Source: Clavulina sp. PMI_390
Lineage: Eukaryota; Basidiomycota; Agaricomycetes; Cantharellales; Hydnaceae
Reading direction: 5' to 3'
Assembly: GCA_015039315.1 (NCBI GenBank)
Contig: WIDE01000149.1
Coordinates: 1,497 to 59,964, forward strand
Length of the DNA: 58,468 nucleotides
Part shown: positions 37,335 through 48,981 of the stretch, one piece after another
Layout: every line of letters starts with the position of its first letter
How positions within the stretch are numbered: position 1 is the stretch's first letter
The notes under the pieces: generated by a model
What the model saw: only the letters and a program-made list of their open reading frames with translations
Databases searched by the model: none
What the model was told of the DNA's origin: nothing
Program-made: the position numbers and the translations under genes

Positions 37335-39608
37335 TTAGTGGCTGGCGTCGATCCCCCTCATGTCTCCGGCCCCACTGTCATCAGCTCCAACGACATATCT
37401 CCCCATAACTTCTCTCACCTCTTCTACAAACTCCGCAATTACACCTTCCTCCAGCGCTTCGTCGTCCCAACACATTGACACCACCAGCACACCGGCAAAG
37501 CTCCATGACATGAGAAGCACCCCACCTCTACCATGGGCCTTACGTGCTCCTGTCCGCAAGAGCGTAGGCCTAATTGAAGGATATGTTTCCGTGCGAAGTT
37601 GCGTGTCGAGACGCCCAAGGAGGGAGAGCCCCAAGAGAGCTGCGGATCGTGGCTTTGGAGTTTGGTTGTTGGAGGAAGAGGAGGGTGGTGGTGCTGGTGG
37701 CTCAGCACTCTCGCTGATAAGATACCCGTCATCTTGGATGGCAAAACCGATGGCACGCGTAGCGCGCTCTTCACATGTAAGAACTGTTCGTGCAAGAAGA
37801 TCTGGATGCCTGACCGCCTCTTCTGCCTGCAACTTGGTAGACTTTGCGCGTGCCCAGAACTCTGCCTCTTCTGCATCATCTGCATGGGCATCACCACGCT
37901 CCTCTGGCGATTTGGAAGATGAAGGAAGATTCAGGCTCCCGGGAAGCATGACGTTGAAGTACCCAATCGCGAGAAACGCGTAATCTTCTTCTCTGTCCCG
38001 GTCGTTTCCTTTCTCGTTGTTCAAGCTCGAACCTTCTCCTGGTGGCAGGAAGGGCCGCACATTAATGGCGGAATACATCAGCATCTGCGTCGCTTCCTCA
38101 TCCTTCTCCACCCTCTCTTCGCCTCCCTGCTTTGACTCTCTCGCGTTCAAGTTTGCAGCTCGCATTCGCCGCCGCCTATCCACACGCAGCCATGCCACGT
38201 TACAAGCAGCGAACAGCGCGTTTTGCACCGTCACTTTACCTCCTCCTTTACGCTCCTGATCTTTACACCGTGCAAGGATACGTGGGAGGAGCTCGGGGGG
38301 CCAGACAATATCGATGAACCGGTTGTTGCGCGTTATTGGGCTGGGAATAGGGGATTGGGGATGTTGAGGTATTTTGCGCGGGAAAGTGTGGGATCCCTGT
38401 ATTTCGATCGAGCTCAGTATTAGAACGAAAAGTAGAATGAGAACCATAGATGGAATAAGTAGCAGTACTCACAATCCACCGAGCATTGTCACTCTCAAGG
38501 CTCTTTCGTACATCTTCGTTGATGTCGCTCACGCTTGGGAGCTGGAGGGCCGTTTGGATTCTATCCTCGAGTGATGACGGAAGAAATCCTGCTTCCCCAT
38601 TATCCTTATCAGGAGAGCCTGGAACTAGTGAAGAACCCGGGCTCGGCTCAAAGCGAGTACGGGCACGTTCCAGTTCATGCTCCAGCAGCGCACGCAGCTC
38701 CTCCGTACTCCTTGGACTCTCTGAAGCTAGCGCACCCTGGTGATGAGGCTCTGTTCTCTTCCCGCCAAGCAGCTCAAATACTTCGTCAATGAGGCGAAGA
38801 ACAGGTAAGCCTGAGATAGCACAGTGTGCTGTGCACACGAGGGCAGTATACTTTTGCTCTCTCTCTTCACCGACTTCCCCCGAGGCAGGATCACTGAAAC
38901 GAGGAAGAGAATCGAGAGCACCAAGCTTGTCAAGAAAGCTGAGAGCCGGGTCTGCGAGCATGGGCGATGGTGTAATAATGAGCCCCACTAAGCGCTCAGG
39001 ACTTAGAAAGGGAGGGCCATTGATAAAGTCATTCACGAGCGTCGCGCTGCTAATTCCTTCTTGCTGAGTATGAAGGGGTGATTCTTCAATCGATGGTGGG
39101 TCGAGGTAGTGTAGATCGAGGGACCCAGACGCTCTTGTACGCTCGAGCGCATCTGTCAGAGACTCGGGCTGGTCCAATACGAAGTGCGCCGAGCGGTAAT
39201 ATGCATCAAGCGCACTTTTGGGTGTCGGATTTGGGGTTTTGGTCGTGTTTATGGTAGAAGAAGACATTGATGGAAGGGGTGGGAGCAACGATGAGTCGAG
39301 CTTAACGCGCGCTGCTAGTAGGGGATGCCTAGTGCGGAGAATTGTCCACGCAAGTGAGACGCGTTCATGCGTGATAAGTGAGGGAGGGGCGAAGAACTCT
39401 GCTGTGACTGGAGGGATTATTGGACGGGGTTTATTTGGAGTTTGGAGGGGATTAGGAGTCAGAAGTCAGATTGGGTCAGGCTTCACGCACAGTAGACGTC
39501 GTTGGTCCCATCTGCTCGACCAGGGAGGAAGTACGATCTGGAAAGACAAGGATGCGAAAAGGGCAGTAAATGTAAGTGATTTGGCGGTTACATGGAGACC
39601 ATTCGCAT
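37335..39608 (-). CDS. CoA-dependent acyltransferase-like protein (alcohol acetyltransferase/condensation-fold)
   Basis: Probably transfers an acyl group from CoA to an alcohol or amine. Exons 39608-39592 (tentative first), 39537-39491, 39407-38473 and 38396-37335; about 686 residues. The start YFLPGRADGTNDVYFTAEFF, then VSLAWTILRTRHPLLAARV, is the usual opening of this fold. The active-site region is VCTAHCAISGLPVLRLIDEV, where the HxxxDG motif reads H-CAI-S-G (His about 216, Ser about 220). The C-terminus has the typical SWSFAGVLVVSMCWDDEALEE strand-helix. A charged insert (GDAHADDAEEAEFWARA) and poly-Ser loops enlarge it beyond the common 450-550 residues. Any more N-terminal exon was not found. 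It runs in the same direction as the decarboxylase, 605 bases upstream of it. Confidence 0.7.
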
Positions 39609-41473
39609 TTCCGAAGATGGTTAATGTACAGCAGCCATGATCGTGAGCAGATTTGTTCGCCAGTCGCTTTCCAGTATCGCAACTCACAGTTCATTCGGGC
39701 TGAGCCTGCGGGACCAAGAGGAAGAAGACATGTCAGGTGTCGTAAGAGGGGATTTCTATGCAGCTCTCTTATGGCGACTGGTCGGTTTATGGATAGTTTG
39801 AGGCAATGATAGCAGTAGCAACTTGAAGGGATGATAGAGCAATCACAATTGACTCAAGCTCTAGAAAAAAGAAAAAAATCGGCGTAGCCGAATATCTGAA
39901 ATACAAAGCCTAGTGAGCTGGGGGCCAAGGCGAGGCACTTGTTGCAAGGGATCGCGATGATTGAGCTCGAGCTCAATCAGGCTTCCTGACGTCTGGTCTC
40001 GACTGCAACACGCATCAACAAGTATCATCCTGAGCGGAGTTGTGTCCTGCCCGAAGTTGCGATGGCTCCGTCGTGTCCTGCGTATTTATATCCATCTACC
40101 GTATGAGGTATCCTATATCTTAAACGCCTCACTCTTTCCTTGCATCTCCATACACATGCTTCTACTCATCCATGGATTCGGCAAGGGATCTGGTCGTCCA
40201 GACAAACAAGCAAAGCTTTGAAGCTCCCTTTCATATTTCACTGCTACAATAAGCAGCCCTGCGTATACAGTGTCACTGGCTGCAGATTAAATGCCTCTGC
40301 CAAAGACGCCACCGAGACTCTACTGTCAACGCGGACCACGCCCATCCCTGTATACATATCCGAAACTTGAACTGTAGATTTGTCCCCCAACTATCGTCTC
40401 TTTCGGGTCGAGGTGGACGGGAGATCTAGCAAGGCCCTCTGGGCCCGATTCATAACTACTCCTGAGGAGAAATGGGCCGAAAACCTTCATTCCGCGGAGC
40501 TGTGAGTTTGGGCCCCGCACGTAACCGTTCCTAACCCCTCTCATTGGGTTAAGGTCCTATCCCTCAACGAAATCTCCAACTTTGCGGATCACCGAACTCT
40601 GCACCCGAGGTTGATGGCTCAATGCAGCATGGGTATTAGCCTAGTACTAATATTTCATGGTGCTCTGTGTGAATAGAAGCTCGAATTTGCACGCAAGCTC
40701 AATATACTGGATACTGACTGGGCGGTTTGTGCAGCGGTCCATGCTATATCCTTCGCTTGGTGCCTTTGATGCTCATATCGGTCATGGTCCCGATTCCTCT
40801 GCGACAATTGTGGAACATCGAGCCATTGGACACCCGCCTTTTCCGCAACTTTCCCTAACACCCACCACAAAATCAGCTTCAACCCCCGCTTAACTCGGCT
40901 GTCAATCCTTCCCCACTCAACGATCAGCGATGTCATGGTCGTTGTCACGTTTGTGCAATACCGTGGGAGGAATCATCATGACTCCGAATATCAATATTGC
41001 TCCTCGACAACGCTAATTTACATTAATATTTAGTCCGCAGAACAGCCGAGCCTGGAGGTGTGTTCTTGTTTACCATTCGCACTTATCGAGTCGGGGCCAG
41101 GCTACCTCTACCAGATAGATCGGACACGAGAAGCCACTTACCTTGCCCGTGGAGAGGAATGACGGGACTGCTCTCCAAGGCTTGAATTTTCTCTTCCGAA
41201 CGAGATTCACGCCGAGGTCTAGGTCTCCGACTCCATGGTTCCCCCCGAAATCAATATGGTTCGACGTCGAATGAATGAGTTCGTAGCAAATCAACCATCA
41301 ACCTTAACACGCAAGGCCTTCATTTGTAGCTCCAAACCTCCGCCAAGCTTGAACATTGCTGTGACTTGAAACACCACAGATCTTGTTGTCATCGGCCTCG
41401 AGTCCGGTCCGTTGTGCTGTCTACCTACCACCCAATGTCTGATGCTCTGTCCAACCAACCCATAAGCTGGATC
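39609..41473. other. Intergenic, upstream of chitinase copy 3
   Basis: No gene is seen. A 22-base perfect palindrome lies at 39958-39979. From about 40890 the duplicated upstream block of chitinase copies 2 and 4 begins (CTCGACAACGCTAATTTACA near 41003, ATCAACCATCAACCTT near 41290). Confidence 0.55.
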
Positions 41474-41485
41474 GGCGACTTCGCC
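41474..41485. promoter_or_regulatory. Palindromic promoter motif of GH18 gene 3
   Basis: GGCGA-CT-TCGCC followed by ATGCGC, about 26 bases upstream of CCATAAAAGG (41511-41520). Same place and sequence as in copy 2. Confidence 0.55.
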
Positions 41486-41613
41486 ATGCGCTAGTCCAGC
41501 ACCGCGTCCTCCATAAAAGGGCCCAGGATCTGCTGCTCCACTCTCCACAGCTCCTCTCCACCCCTTCAGCCTCTCGACTCGGTCATCTGAACCCTTACCT
41601 TCTTTTGCTTACA

Positions 41614-43278
41614 ATGAAGTTCTCCACCGTTCCTTCTATCGCTACCGCCGCTGCTCTTGCCGCGCCCTTCGTCAGCGCTATCCCTCTTCGTGAGGTCCAC
41701 ACCTCTGGCAACGTTGAACGCCGTGTTAACACTGCCGGCCCTCACTGGGTTGCTTACTGGGGTATGCTGAACGGTTCTCACTACTTTTGACGATTCGATT
41801 GCTCAGTGACTTTATCCGAATGTAGATGCCTGGTTGTCCGGCGAGAATGGCCCTCCAGCTACCTCTACAGTCAGCGGCTATAACAACTTGTGAGTGCGAT
41901 CAATAGGAAGTTTCCCAGCTGGTCACTGACGGGATCCTATCACCCTCTAGGATTCTCGCGTTCCTGCTCTCCACTGGAACTGCCGATCAGGCCCAGGAAT
42001 GGCAGTCGCTTGGTGAATAATTGCTGCTCCACGGAGATCAGTCGGTCGTTGTCTTACACTTCACTTTTCAGATGCTTCTACCCGAAGCTCCACCCACAGC
42101 GCCTACTCCGCCGCTGGTATCAATATTTTGGTATCTGCCTTCGGCTCCACCGAGAACCCTACTTCGGTGAGTTAACAGGATTTATATAGCAAAGGCATAT
42201 CATCCCTAAAGCATCGCTGCTATGTCTAGTCTGGCTTCGACGCCGCTGGGACTGCCAACACCATGGCCACTTGGGTCAAGACCTACGGCGTTGACGGTAT
42301 TGATGTCGATTACGAGGATCTGGTAAGTTTTCCAGCCCCGTTTTACTTCGTGACGAATGCTCATCATCATCACTCTTATTAGGCTGCCATGAACAAGCAG
42401 GACGGCTCCGCCGAAACCTGGCTCGCTACCTTCACCAACACGTATGCACTCCTCTTAGCCTCATTGTGATATTGCATTCTGACATGCTTTCGTCATGTAG
42501 CCTTCGATCTGCTCTGCCCTCCGGCCAGTACATCATCACCCACGCCCCCGTCGCCCCTTGGTTCTCCCCCATCTACACCTCTGGTGCCTACATCAAGGTT
42601 CACTCGACCGTCGGCTCCAGCATCGACTGGTACAATGTTCAGTTCTACAACCAAGGCACCACTGAGTACACCACTTGCTCTGGTCTCCTCACCGCCTCGT
42701 CTTCCAGCTGGCCCAAGTCCTCCGTGTTCGAGATTAACTCGAACGCTGGTGTTCCCCTCGACAAGATTGTGATCGGCAAGCCTGGTACCACCGCTGATGC
42801 CTCCAACGGCTACGTTGACCCCAGCACTCTCGCTGGCTGCGTCTCTCAGGCCAAGACTTCGGGCTGGACTGGTGGTGTTATGGTATGGCAGTTCCCCCAC
42901 GCTGATGCCTCCTGGATCGCGACCGTCCGTGCCTCATCGTGGCCCGTCGGCAGCACCAGCAGCGGCGGCGGCAGCGCGACCACCACCACCAAGGCTGCTG
43001 CTACTACCTCCACCACTAGTGTTGCTGCTGCCACTACCAGCGCTACCTCGTCCTCTGGTTCTTGCTCTGGTGTCGCTACTTGGAGCGCTACCACCTCTTA
43101 CAACGGCGGCAGCCAGGTCACCTACAGTACGTTTCAAATATCCCTCGTCTCGTCCTAGAAATTCATTCTCACAACTATCTCAATCGTAGATGGCTCCCTC
43201 TGGACCAACTCCTGGTGGTCGTACGATGACATTCCCGGTGGCGCCACTGGTGTCTGGGTCAAGGATTCTTCTTGCTAA
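41614..43278 (+). CDS. Secreted GH18 chitinase with CBM5/12, copy 3
   Basis: Eight exons: 41614-41761, 41826-41889, 41951-42012, 42072-42166, 42230-42322, 42383-42441, 42501-43126, 43190-43278; 411 residues. All small exons have exactly the same lengths as in the other copies (148, 64, 62, 95, 93, 59 bases, and 89 at the end). Signal peptide, GH18 barrel (HWVAYWGDAWLSGEN), DGIDVDYE catalytic motif and CBM5/12 (LWTNSWWSYDD) are complete. The linker is short and has a Gly-rich start (STSSGGGSATTTTK). Coding sequence, promoter and 3' flank are closest to copy 2, 28 kb away, rather than to its neighbour copy 4. Confidence 0.94.
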
Positions 43279-43831
43279 GCTTAAGCTTAAAACTCGTTCA
43301 GAAACCCTCATGCAGTGCTTTGGGTATTCAGAAGCTTCGCTTCCTACCTTCCTTTCCTTGTTGTTTCTCTCTTCTTGTTAAAGGTTTCACTCCTTCTGCA
43401 TATCTTTGCAGCCACACTCCTTACCTCTAGAAGTTTTCGTCGTCGCATCGAATACGAAGCAAGCCTTCCCCTTCGCAGGTCTTTGCACCCTTATACTTCC
43501 TTTCCTACCCTTGTCATAATACCTGTATAGGTACTAGTTCTTAATGTTGTCCTTCGGGGATGTACTTGTCACAACTTGTGAATGTATTTGACTTTTGGGG
43601 CCTCATAACTTTGGATTCATGTCTGCCTCAGGGAGAAAATGAGCGAACGCCAACTAAGAGTAATTTGGTTCTCATTGTTGAGTCTAGTAATTTGACAGTT
43701 TTTCGACACCCCAAGTCACAGGAGAGAAATCGGGAATACGTTGGGTACTTTACATACAGCCGTCGCGTTCGGGAAATTAAAAGGGCAGTAGGGCTTCCTC
43801 CCACCAGGAAAACGGGATGACTGTTGATGTC
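43279..43831. other. 3' flank of chitinase copy 3
   Basis: It includes the shared 3' block (about 43549-43600, CCTTCGGGGATGTA and TGTATTTGACTTTTGG). No gene is seen before the convergent F-box-like gene. Confidence 0.5.
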
Positions 43832-45435
43832 TTAGAGATCTAAGTCGCAGGTGAGCCGAGGAATGAAACCTATGAAACGAAGCAACGCATCGCTCACTCG
43901 AAGATTTGGAGACCTCCGCTGCAGCTTTGCAAAGCTAGGAGCATAGCGCTCGATCTTGGGCATGAAACTTTCACCAAGAAGAACATGGGATAATGTAGGG
44001 GATCTTTCCATCAAGATCCTTTGGATATGTCGTTCTAATTTTGCCGGCGGCGTAGGCTCGCAACAAAGCTGGAGTTTTGAGAGCTCGGGGAATCTGAATC
44101 CCTGCCCTCCCCGGTAATCGATATCACGGAAAAGTCCGTCCAAACCAATGAAAGGTGTGGCTCGACGACCATCGAAAATTCCCTCCATTATTGCCAGGGA
44201 TCTAATCCTAGGACAGCTAGCATTCTAGGAGGATATCAGCCACCTGGAGCAGCTCTATGGTAGGGACTTACTATTGCGTCCCATAATAAATTGGAGGATG
44301 CTGATGGAATACGCATGTACTGTAGCGCCACTGCGGCTACCTTGGGGGCATGAAGAGATCTGACGACTGTGCCAAGCTTCTCACACATAAGTTGATCAAA
44401 TGTCAGCGCCGAATATCTCTCACCAGAAAGGCGCAGCGTTATGAGCTGAGGGAGGTTCACCAAGTATTGTGCATTCTGATCAAGGCGTAACCATGGCCCA
44501 ATGACCAATGTAAGGTCCTCTAGCTTTGAACATTCGGTTATCATGGATGCCCATTTCGTCCACGAGCCGGTGTCAATCAAGCACACCAAAGATCTGATAT
44601 GGAGTGAATTTAGTCCCTCTATAACGAGGTTGTTGATTCGAAGCGCGCTCAACCAAGGTAGGTGAGACAGTTCAAGTCTAGAATTAGAGGATAAACTCCA
44701 CGAATCCTCGACGACAAGTGTGTGTAGCAGTGGGAGATCACGCTGAAGGAGCCAGCGCTGGAATATCTCCTGCGCGGGAGAGTAGTGGCATTCCATGGGC
44801 AATGAGATATTCAAGTTGGCACATGTATGAAAAGATACGTCGAGTTCGTGAGATATACTTGGCCAATTGTCATCATGACAATGGTGCCCCAAACAGGACA
44901 AGATGAAATGCATGGCACCACGACTAATGGTGACACTGAGTGGCCGTCCTTTAGCTGCCTGACGCCATCTCATCATCAAGGCTAATGACCGGCTGCTGTC
45001 TTCGATTCTGTCCCATGAGAGGTGAGTGAACAGTTCCGAAGTCCTTTGCGCGATGCTGTGCCATGAGGAGCATACTCCGGAGACATTATGGAGTCTTCGA
45101 ATACTTCTAGGTCCACCAATGGCCAAGTAAAATATGTCGCTTAGGAGATGTGGGGGTAAAGCAGCGATTGGAGCAAGAGAAGTCTTTAGTTGGGCCACTG
45201 ATCGTTCGAGACGGCGCTTTGTAGCAGTCAACTCTTCCACGAGAGACTGCAGGCGAGCGATATAATATTCGAGACCTTCAACATATTCGAGGGAGGATCG
45301 ACGAGAATCTTCACGAAGATTAGGATTAAGTATGAGGAGAGGAGGAACGTAGGGGATGGTGAGAAGAGAGCTCAAGAGAACCTCTTTGGGTTCGGCGAGG
45401 TTGCGCCATATGCTTGGTTCCACAAGCATGTTCAA
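43832..45435 (-). CDS. F-box-like leucine-rich protein C
   Basis: Two exons, 45435-44272 and 44224-43832 (GTAAGT donor, CTCCTAG acceptor), encode 518 residues, or two fewer if the second Met is used. It has the same plan as protein A: LVEPSIWRNL start, a helical region, F-box-like motif KTSLAPIAALPPHLLSDIFY, GVCSSWHSIAQRTSELFTHL, then leucine-rich repeats (LSHLPWLSALRINNL, LPQLITLRLSGER). The frame is intact but the sequence is well diverged from A, so it is not part of the recent duplication. It converges with chitinase copy 3. A role as ubiquitin-ligase adaptor is inferred from the family. Confidence 0.85.
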
Positions 45436-47070
45436 TGGTGTTGTGAAGTCGATTACTAGCGAGGGAGGTTGGCTGGTGGCCCAACCTCATGTGAGTCACA
45501 CCAACACGTCACTCCTTCAGGTTCGCGATTGGCCCGACAGTGCGAGACGGTTTTGTAGGCACGAGCGCCAACAAATACCATGTTGAGACTCCGTCCCGGT
45601 CTTCTGATTGCTCGCCGCTTGAGTGTCATTCGTACGGCCAATTGCTTCGATAAAAATGACCCAGACTTTTTTGGATGCCTCATTTCTCACTCGCTGCAAA
45701 AGTCATTCCACCACTAGTTGCAGAAGCACCACAGCCGTCTCTGTGAAACATCTCACCGAAGTCCCATAATCAGAGCAACCGGGTTCGACTCTTACTCATA
45801 CCATGAATCAAGCTCGCCTCGCGACAGTGAGACTGCGGCTGCTCTACACACTAGTCTCCAGCTTCAAGGGTCAATCCTCACGCTCATACCTCCTCGTACT
45901 TTTGGACATCCGCATATTGATGAAGTAGCTGAGTTGTTTGCTCTCCGAGTATAGGCTCCCTAAGTCTAACACTTTTGATCATCCCACCAGGATTGCATAG
46001 GAACTGTCGACCCTATCCATCTCTCTTCCCGAGTAGAAGCGGTTCAGGTGCAATGTTTACTCGCGATAGCGGTCTTTGATCACCTCTACGACTGGCTGCT
46101 CAACGAATGCGAGCAGTTGATGAGTTCATCCTTTAGCTCCAACCTTCCGTTCATGTCCATTTCGCTCTGACCATCATTCCCAGCTATTCTATATGGACTA
46201 CGGTTTCCCCCATGTCAGTCCCTGTGAGCTAATAGCCTTTTCTCTGAGTGGATACCTCTATTGACCAGAGTCTTAGTCTAGGTCAACTACTCCTTAGTGC
46301 CCTGTCCGCACACTTGAAACCGGACAAGGGACCAATTGAAGGGTTATGGATTAAGTGGAGCTTGCATCAGTCGATATTGTAAGGCTCTACAACTTCGGAT
46401 AGTGCTCGTGATGCCCCGATCGGTCGTATCCCCGATTCCTCTGCAACGATTGTCATTCACCACTCGCATTTCTCCAGCATCTCTTCGCACCATCAAGTTC
46501 AGCCCCCGCTTAGCTCGGCTGCTAACCCTTCCCTACTGAAAGATTGGAGACATTATGAGTCGTCGTCACGTTTTGGATACTGTGCGAGCAATCGTCACCA
46601 CCTGGAGTAACAATATTGTTCGTCGACAACGTCAGTTCGCATTAATTTCAGTTAACGGAACAGGCGATTCTTGAGGTACGGTCTCGTGTATCTATCCCTT
46701 CACTTCAAGTTGGAGCTATGCCATCTCTATCCAACGTCAAAATAACAAGCTACTCAACCCGCCTACGCTAGCAAACATGTGTGGCACTCTCCAAGCTAAT
46801 CGCTTCCTCGACTTTGGACTCTCACCGAGGCACAGCTCCCCCACTCCATGGTTCCCCTCGATATCAGCATCTTTCGACCCCGAATGAATGAGCTGGTTGC
46901 AAATCAACCATCAGCCTTCCGAGGACCTGAATATCTCCTCGAAGGTTATGCATTTTTGTGGTTGGAAACATATCAAGCCACCTTGTCATCGGCCACAAGT
47001 TCGGGCTTCCCCGCTGTCTGCCGACCACGCAATGTCCGATGCCTTGTCTAACAAACGCATACGCTGTATC
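45436..47070. other. Intergenic, upstream of chitinase copy 4
   Basis: No gene is supported. From about 46520 the duplicated chitinase upstream block is recognisable (GTTCGTCGACAACGTCAG near 46618, AAATCAACCATCAGCCTTCC near 46901). Confidence 0.5.
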
Positions 47071-47082
47071 GGCGAGTTCGCC
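47071..47082. promoter_or_regulatory. Palindromic promoter motif of GH18 gene 4
   Basis: GGCGA-GT-TCGCC: both arms are kept while the central base pair differs from the other three copies (GT for CT), in surroundings that have diverged more. It lies about 30 bases upstream of GATAAAAG (47113-47120). Confidence 0.55.
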
Positions 47083-47212
47083 ACACGCTCTTTCAGACCA
47101 CATCACATTCACGATAAAAGGGCATAGAATATGCTACTCTCCTCTCCACAGCTCCTCTCTACCTCTCAGCCCCTGACGTGTCCATCTGAACCCTATCCTT
47201 CTTTTGCTTACA

Positions 47213-48981
47213 ATGAAGTTTACTACTGTTCCTTCTATTGCTACTGCTGCTGCTCTCGCAGCGCCCTTTGTCAGAGCTATCCCTCTTCGCGAAGTCCAGG
47301 CCTCTGGTAACCTCGAGCACCGTGTTAACACTGCCGGTCCTCACTGGGTCGCCTACTGGGGTATGCCAGGCCGCTCTTGATGCTTCCGCCAACGCCATTA
47401 CTCAACGAATTCAATGTCAACGCAGATGCTTGGCTGTCTGGTGAGACTGGCCCTCCAGCAGCCTCAACCCTTAATGGCTACAATAACTTGTGGGCGTCCC
47501 CGATCTTTGCTCCTCAACTCGTTACTTATGCAGCTCCCACTGCCCTCAAGGGTTCTCGCGTTCCTGCTCTCCGCTGGGGCTGCGGGTCGGGCCCAGGAAT
47601 GGCAGTCGCTCGGTATATAACTGCTGCTCCATACATGCTCATCGACCGCTCTCTTACTATGCCCTTCTCCAGATGCTTCCACCCGTAGCTCCACCCATAG
47701 CGCATATTCGGCAGCTGGCATCAATATCTTGGTCTCTGCCTTCGGATCCACCGAGAACCCCACCTCGGTGAGCAGAGAACACGCTCACGCCACTCTATAT
47801 AACCACTGACTCTTGGCGTCTAGTCCGGCCGTGATGCAGCAGGAACTGCCAACACCATGGCCACCTGGGTTAAGACGTATGATGTCGATGGTATCGATAT
47901 GGATTACGAGGATATGGCACGTCTCCTTATCCCATTTCCTGCGCGCAGCGAATGCTAATCACCTAGGCTCTGCTTTTAGGCTGCAATGAACAAGCAAGAC
48001 GGCTCTGCTGAGACATGGCTCGCTACTTTCACCACTACGTATGCGATTATTCTGAGTCCACTCCATGTGCTCTTTCCTAACGTGCTTCTCGATTCAGGCT
48101 CCGCTCCGCTCTGCCTTCCGGTCAGTACATCATCACCCACGCCCCCGTCGCCCCTTGGTTCTCCCCCATCTACACCTCTGGTGCCTATATTAAGGTCCAC
48201 TCGACCGTCGGCTCCAGCATCGACTGGTATAACGTCCAGTTCTACAACCAAGGCACTACTGAGTACACGACCTGCTCTGGTCTCCTCACCAACTCATCTT
48301 CCAGCTGGCCTAAATCATCCGTGTTCGAGATAAACTCGAATGGAGGCATTCCCCTCGATAAGATCGTGATTGGCAAGCCCGGTACCACCGCCGACGCTAA
48401 TAACGGCTACGTTGACCCCAGCACCCTTGCTGGCTGCGTCTCGCAGGCCAAGACTTCGGGCTGGACTGGTGGTGTTATGGTATGGCAATTCCCCCATGCT
48501 GATGCCGCCTGGATCGCCACTGTTCGCGCTTCATCGTGGCCCGTCGGTAGCACTACCAGCAATGGTACCACCACTACCACTACCACCCCTCTCACCTCCT
48601 CCTCCGTTGCTGACACCACTTCGACAACCACCACCGAGGCCGCCACTTCCACACCTACTACTTCCGTCGCTGCTGCTACCACCACCAGTCAGGCTCTCGC
48701 TACTACCACCACGACGAGCGCTGTGACTGCCACCAGCACCACTAGCGCGACCTCGTCTGGCTCTTGCTCTGGCATTGCTGCTTGGAGCGCCACCGCCTCA
48801 TACAATGGAGGTAGCCAGGTCACCTACAGTGGGTTTTTGAATTTAACACCTCTTCATATTGATAACGTTTCTCATGATTTTCCAAATCGTAGGTGGCTCA
48901 CTCTGGACCAACTCGTACTGGTCGTACGACGATACCCCTGGTGGTGCCACCGGCGTCTGGGCTGAGGTTTCTTCTTGCTAA
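47213..48981 (+). CDS. Secreted GH18 chitinase with CBM5/12, copy 4 (GC-AG intron)
   Basis: Eight exons: 47213-47360, 47426-47489, 47551-47612, 47673-47767, 47824-47916, 47980-48038, 48098-48828, 48893-48981; 446 residues. Catalytic motif DGIDMDYE, signal peptide (MKFTTVPSIATAAALAAPFV) and CBM5/12 (LWTNSYWSYDD) are present. The linker is long, with TTTTTPLTSSS and SVAAATTTSQALA segments. Splice sites are less standard than in the other copies: exon 2 donor GTGGGC, exon 3 donor GTATAT, and exon 5 donor GCACGT, so intron 5 must be spliced as GC-AG for the frame to stay open. It is also the most substituted of the 2-3-4 group. It may be functional with poorer splicing, or at the start of decay. 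Confidence 0.86.
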
